NCBI GenBank assembly: GCA_025966355.1
Contig: JAICWZ010000043.1
Span: 1 to 9,505, forward strand
Source of the DNA: Thermomicrobiaceae bacterium
Lineage (GTDB): Bacteria > Chloroflexota > Chloroflexia > Thermomicrobiales > Thermomicrobiaceae
Length of the DNA stretch: 9,505 nt
Direction: 5' to 3'
Under the pieces are notes generated by a model. That model made no database searches and was not told the DNA's origin. It was given only the letters and a program-made list of their open reading frames with translations. Shown in pieces: positions 6,762 to 9,505 of the stretch (within the stretch, counting starts at the first letter, position 1; every line of letters starts with the position of its first letter). The position numbers were made by a program, and so were the translations under genes.

Positions 6762-6793
6762 CGTTCTTTCGTAGGTATATTATCGCGCTACTC

Positions 6794-7219
6794 TTAGCGC
6801 TTCGTGTACTGCGGCGCCTTGCGGGCTCGCTTGAGACCGACTTTCTTGCGCTCCTTGACGCGGGCATCGCGCGTCAGCATACCGGCACGACGCAGCACAG
6901 CACGGAGCTCCGGATCGGCGCGCACGAGCGCGCGGGCGATCGCGTGACGTACGGCACCGGCCTGACCGGTCATACCGCCGCCGACCACTCGCACTTGCAC
7001 GTTATAGCGCTCGACGGTATTCGTCAGGCGCAGCGGCTCAGCGATCATGATCTGGTACACGTCACGACCACCGAAATAGTCGCGTGCGGGCTTGTTGTTG
7101 ACTTCGAAATTGCCACGCCCAGGATAGAGGCGCGCCCGCGCCACAGCTTCCTTGCGGCGCCCGGTGCCATGAATATACCTCTGCTGCTGTCGTTCGGTGT
7201 TCGCTGCTCCTGCTTCCAA
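6794..7219 (-). CDS. rpsI: 30S ribosomal protein S9 (uS9), TTG start
   Basis: Small-subunit protein whose C-terminal tail reaches toward the P-site tRNA. It has 141 residues. The core opens with YIHGTGRRKEAVARARL (15-31). The family signature GGGMTGQAGAVRHAIARAL is at 80-98. The tail ends APQYTKR, with the conserved last arginine that contacts tRNA. The start is forced: the codon directly before the TTG at 7219 is TAA, and no ATG or GTG lies before the conserved core. The first 14 residues, including three glutamines in a row, are a lineage-specific extension. It follows rplM by 16 bases, as in most bacteria, and is the last gene of the rpoA-to-rpsI block, 32 bases before the terminator hairpin. 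Confidence 0.98.
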   Translation of the reverse strand: MEAGAANTERQQQRYIHGTGRRKEAVARARLYPGRGNFEVNNKPARDYFGGRDVYQIMIAEPLRLTNTVERYNVQVRVVGGGMTGQAGAVRHAIARALVRADPELRAVLRRAGMLTRDARVKERKKVGLKRARKAPQYTKR

Positions 7220-7230
7220 TTAACCCGTCT

Positions 7231-7236
7231 CTCCTC
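7231..7236 (-). promoter_or_regulatory. Ribosome binding site of rpsI
   Basis: GAGGAG on the minus strand lies 11 bases before the TTG start at 7219 and overlaps the last base of the rplM stop codon TAG. The nonamer ATAGAGGAG at 7231-7239 recurs before rplM with the same spacing. Confidence 0.6.
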
Positions 7237-7670
7237 TATCCTTCGATCCGCAACGGCTGCGGTTTCTGCGCCGTGTGCGGGTGGTCGGGTCCGGCGTAGA
7301 CTTTGAGCTTCTTAAACATCGCGTCGCCGAGTGCGTTCTTCGGCAACATATTGCGCACCGCGTGCTCAAGTGGCCGCGTTGGATGCCTCTGCAACTGGTC
7401 ACGCAGCGGAGTCGAGCGAAAGCCGCCCGGGAACTGCGAGTGCCGGTAGTAGAGCTTCTGCGTCTCTTTATTTCCGGTGACGCGGATCTTTTCCGCGTTC
7501 ACGACGACGACATAGTCGCCCATATCCATGTGCGTCGCGTAGACCGGCTTATGCTTCCCCTTGAGAACCGACGCGATGTGGGTCGAAATCCGCCCGAGCG
7601 TCTGATCCTCGGCGTCGACAATATACCAGTCGCGCTGGATTTCCGATGCCTTCGGCGAGTACGTTTTCAT
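7236..7670 (-). CDS. rplM: 50S ribosomal protein L13 (uL13)
   Basis: Early-assembling large-subunit protein that binds 23S rRNA. It has 144 residues (142 in E. coli). Conserved parts are the N-terminal WYIVDAEDQTLGR (15-27), MGDYVVVVNAEKI (50-62), YYRHSQFPGGF (74-84), and the family signature AVRNMLPKNALGDAMFKKL at 104-122 followed by KVYAGPDHPH (123-132). The start is ATG 7670, with GAGGAG 11 bases upstream. It lies 36 bases after truA and 16 bases before rpsI on the same strand. The rplM-rpsI pair is near universal in bacteria. Confidence 0.98.
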   Translation of the reverse strand: MKTYSPKASEIQRDWYIVDAEDQTLGRISTHIASVLKGKHKPVYATHMDMGDYVVVVNAEKIRVTGNKETQKLYYRHSQFPGGFRSTPLRDQLQRHPTRPLEHAVRNMLPKNALGDAMFKKLKVYAGPDHPHTAQKPQPLRIEG

Positions 7671-7681
7671 GCGAACGATTG

Positions 7682-7687
7682 CTCCTC
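7682..7687 (-). promoter_or_regulatory. Ribosome binding site of rplM
   Basis: GAGGAG on the minus strand, 11 bases before the ATG at 7670, inside the short truA-rplM gap. It is part of ATAGAGGAG (7682-7690), identical to the box before rpsI. Confidence 0.6.
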
Positions 7688-7706
7688 TATGAAATCGACC
7701 CCGGCA

Positions 7707-8501
7707 TCATCCGGCGTCATTCGGGTATTCGACGCTCCAGAGAACCAAACCCTGGGGCGGCGCTGGTGCTTCGGCCCGGCGCCGATCGCGTTGCGCGATC
7801 ATTCCTTCAAACCATTCGGGCCGCGCCCGATCCCGGCCGACTTGACAGAGACTCCCGACAATATTCCGCACCATGTGCGGCAGGAATCCGTTGGCGCGGA
7901 TCTCGAACTCCAAAATCGTTCCGCCCGGCTCCCACTGGTCTGGGTGTGAACGCCAACTCGCCGCCAGGACGGTCCGTGTGCAATCAACCCCACTGCCCGG
8001 AACCCCGGTCCCATCGCCGGCGAACGATGCGAAATCATGTTCACCGATCAATCGTTCGGCGGCCGTGTTCATCGCCGCCAGGTTCAGTTCCGCCCGCTCG
8101 TGCCAAACAAATCGTCTGAGCATCGTAGGCGGCGTCGGGCCGTTCCAAATTCGATACCGGTACACGCGCGATTGAGCACTGTAGCGCGCGTGAAACCACT
8201 CATCGACGGTTCTCACACCGGTAATCGAAACGTCGTCCGGTGTGAGCGAATCGAGCGCGAAGCGCAACGACTCGTCATCGCGCCGCCAGGCGAGCGAGCC
8301 GCTCGCAACCTGGCCGACCGCATGTACCCCCCGGTCGGTGCGCCCGGCAAACGCGAGCCGCACGTCCCGGCTCGTCAGCCGCTGGAGCGCCGCTTCGATC
8401 TCCTGCTGCACCGTGCGTCGTTCGGGCTGCCGTTGCGAACCGAAGAACGCGGTGCCGTCGTAACCAAGATCGATGCGCACGTGCCGGATACCGGCGGCCA
8501 T
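7707..8501 (-). CDS. truA: tRNA pseudouridine(38-40) synthase TruA
   Basis: Converts uridines 38-40 of the tRNA anticodon arm to pseudouridine. From the ATG at 8501 it has 264 residues, normal for TruA. Counting from the alternative TTG at 8507, the catalytic aspartate is D58 in AGRTDRGVHAVGQV, and GYDGTAFFGSQRQ (15-27) is the usual N-terminal motif. RVYRYRIWN (114-122), EHDFASFAG (156-164) and RANGFLPHMVRNIVGSL (204-220) are all in place, as is the late AP-x3-GL motif. The start is uncertain: TTG 8507 and ATG 8501 share the stretch TTGAGGATG, so the GAGG either touches the ATG or lies inside the reading frame. The gene lies 6-12 bases after the rplQ stop, so coupling of translation is likely. 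The position between rplQ and rplM is common in Gram-positive bacteria and Chloroflexi. Confidence 0.96.
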   Translation of the reverse strand: MAAGIRHVRIDLGYDGTAFFGSQRQPERRTVQQEIEAALQRLTSRDVRLAFAGRTDRGVHAVGQVASGSLAWRRDDESLRFALDSLTPDDVSITGVRTVDEWFHARYSAQSRVYRYRIWNGPTPPTMLRRFVWHERAELNLAAMNTAAERLIGEHDFASFAGDGTGVPGSGVDCTRTVLAASWRSHPDQWEPGGTILEFEIRANGFLPHMVRNIVGSLCQVGRDRARPEWFEGMIAQRDRRRAEAPAPPQGLVLWSVEYPNDAG

Positions 8502-8513
8502 CCTCAAACACGC

Positions 8514-8867
8514 TTAGGCGACGAACTCGATCATCGACACCGGCGCGCCATCTCCGCGACGGGTGCCGATCTTATAGATCCTCGTGTACCCGCCGGGCTG
8601 CCCGTCGAAGCGCGGCCCGATGATGTCAAACAGCTTGGCCGTCGCGCGCTCGTCAGCCACCCGCGCCATCACCAACCGGCGGTGGTGCACAGTGTCGTCA
8701 CGAGACATCGTCACCAGTTTTTCGACGACCGGGCGAATCGTTTTCGCCTTCGCCTCGGTCGTGGTGATCCGTTCATTCAGGATCAGCGAGACTGCCAGAT
8801 TGCGCAGCAACGCCTTTCGCTGATTTGTGTTCCGGCCGAACTTACGGCCGGCTACGCGGTGCCTCAT
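8514..8867 (-). CDS. rplQ: 50S ribosomal protein L17 (bL17)
   Basis: Bacterial large-subunit protein near the exit of the peptide tunnel. It has 117 residues, a typical short form (127 in E. coli). The N-terminus MRHRVAGRKFGRNTNQRKAL and the family signature ITTTEAKAKTIRPVVEKLV (34-52) are diagnostic. The C-terminus YTRIYKIGTRRGDGAPVSMI (94-113) is also conserved. The start is ATG 8867 with GAGGGG at 8876-8881, 8 bases upstream. It lies 17 bases after the rpoA stop and a few bases before truA, in one transcription unit. Confidence 0.98.
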   Translation of the reverse strand: MRHRVAGRKFGRNTNQRKALLRNLAVSLILNERITTTEAKAKTIRPVVEKLVTMSRDDTVHHRRLVMARVADERATAKLFDIIGPRFDGQPGGYTRIYKIGTRRGDGAPVSMIEFVA

Positions 8868-8875
8868 CCTCTGAT

Positions 8876-8881
8876 CCCCTC
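8876..8881 (-). promoter_or_regulatory. Ribosome binding site of rplQ
   Basis: GAGGGG on the minus strand, 8 bases before the ATG at 8867, in the 17-base rpoA-rplQ gap. A second AGAGG touches the ATG directly and is too close to work well. Confidence 0.55.
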
Positions 8882-8884
8882 GTC

Positions 8885-9505
8885 CTATTCGTCGTCAGCG
8901 TCCTCGGCATCATCATCGTCGGAATCGTCACCGATCTCGCTGCCATCGAGCCCCGGCATCTCAAAGTCGTAGCCGAACTCGCCCATGCGCTCTTTCAGCT
9001 CCTGGAGTGACCGCGGTCCGAAGTTGCGAATCGAAAGGAGCTGTTCCGGCTCCATGTCGAGCACCTGACCGACGCGATCGATGTGGCGGCTCCGCAACGC
9101 GTTTAGCACGCGAGGCGAAAGGCCAAGCTCGGCCAGCGGGCGCGTATCCGCTTCGGATACGGCACGCGTCGTCTCTTCAACCACTTCGGTTGGCTCGCGG
9201 TTGAAGTCGGCGATGAGCGATGCATGCTCAACGAGAATCTGCGCCGAACGCGAGAGCGCATCATCCGGCTCGATCGTGCCGTCGGTGATGATCTCCAGAA
9301 TCAGCCGGTCGTAGTCGGTGATCTGCCCGACGCGGGTGTGCTCGACGACGTAGTTTACTTTTTCAATCGGGGTGAAGATCGCATCGACCGGCACCTCGCC
9401 GATTGAGAAGATCTCTTGCGCCTCGGCAGGCTGGTAGCCGCGCCCGCGAGCAACGACCACATCCATCTCGAGCCGGGCACGATCGTTATCCAGTGTTGCG
9501 ATGAC
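8885..9505 (-). CDS. rpoA: RNA polymerase subunit alpha, C-terminal part (5' end beyond window)
   Basis: The alpha subunit dimerises to seed RNA polymerase assembly and contacts promoter DNA and activators. The last 206 residues are present. The frame stays open to the window edge, where codons read VIATLDNDRARLE before the internal Met at 9466, so that Met is not the start. Numbering from it, ERGRGY-like ARGRGYQPAE (6-15), the PVDAIFTPIEKVNYVVE block (26-42) and GTIEPDDAL (63-71) complete the N-terminal domain. The C-terminal domain (about 104-167) keeps the residues that bind UP-element DNA in E. coli: R119, N122, G150, R152 and S153 align with R265, N268, G296, K298 and S299. A strongly acidic tail follows (173-193). 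It is the first visible gene of the ribosomal block. Confidence 0.97.
   Translation of the reverse strand, partial: VIATLDNDRARLEMDVVVARGRGYQPAEAQEIFSIGEVPVDAIFTPIEKVNYVVEHTRVGQITDYDRLILEIITDGTIEPDDALSRSAQILVEHASLIADFNREPTEVVEETTRAVSEADTRPLAELGLSPRVLNALRSRHIDRVGQVLDMEPEQLLSIRNFGPRSLQELKERMGEFGYDFEMPGLDGSEIGDDSDDDDAEDADDE

Noticed and set aside
8037..8972. Plus-strand frame of 311 codons opposite truA, rplQ and rpoA.
   Set aside because: It spans three conserved minus-strand genes and their junctions. Its Arg/His-rich product has no domain features.

Overview
The window is ordinary, gene-dense, GC-rich bacterial chromosome with 13 protein genes (12 complete, one cut by the window end). There is no tRNA, rRNA, CRISPR array, insertion sequence or phage gene, and no gene-free stretch over about 180 bases. 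The order rpoA-rplQ-truA-rplM-rpsI is the widespread bacterial ribosomal arrangement. It sits beside a CPNCG-type DUF983 protein and an endonuclease III with an LSQHTSD motif. Together with the high GC, this suggests a Chloroflexota bacterium, perhaps Thermomicrobia-like. That placement is an inference from gene style, not a computed one.

Layout: (1) Bases 1-1024, plus strand: a small heat shock protein (Hsp20) and a DUF983 zinc-ribbon membrane protein. (2) Bases 1033-2529, minus strand: malQ, a 4-alpha-glucanotransferase, which converges on the DUF983 gene with 8 bases between the stop codons. (3) Bases 2700-5713, plus strand: a compact four-gene operon. It runs nth (endonuclease III), a histidine phosphatase, a metallo-beta-lactamase-fold hydrolase and a P1-family self-cleaving aminopeptidase. 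The junctions are a 1-base gap, a 4-base overlap and a 23-base gap. A TACAAT box 6 bases before the nth ATG suggests a leaderless transcript. (4) Bases 5762-6720, plus strand: a lone TIM-barrel sugar phosphate isomerase/epimerase-like gene with its own candidate extended -10 promoter. (5) Bases 6739-6761: a 9-bp hairpin that can serve as a two-way terminator. (6) Bases 6794-9505, minus strand: rpoA (3' part only), rplQ, truA, rplM and rpsI, read from the right edge toward the hairpin.

The ribosomal block makes the RNA polymerase alpha subunit, ribosomal proteins L17, L13 and S9, and the tRNA pseudouridine synthase. The nth operon mixes DNA repair with three small hydrolases whose substrates cannot be read from sequence. 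I found no convincing undescribed system. The points most worth a second look are the leaderless nth promoter, the predicted self-cleavage site of the P1 peptidase, the forced TTG start of rpsI, a repeated Shine-Dalgarno box before rplM and rpsI, and the acidic tail on RpoA.
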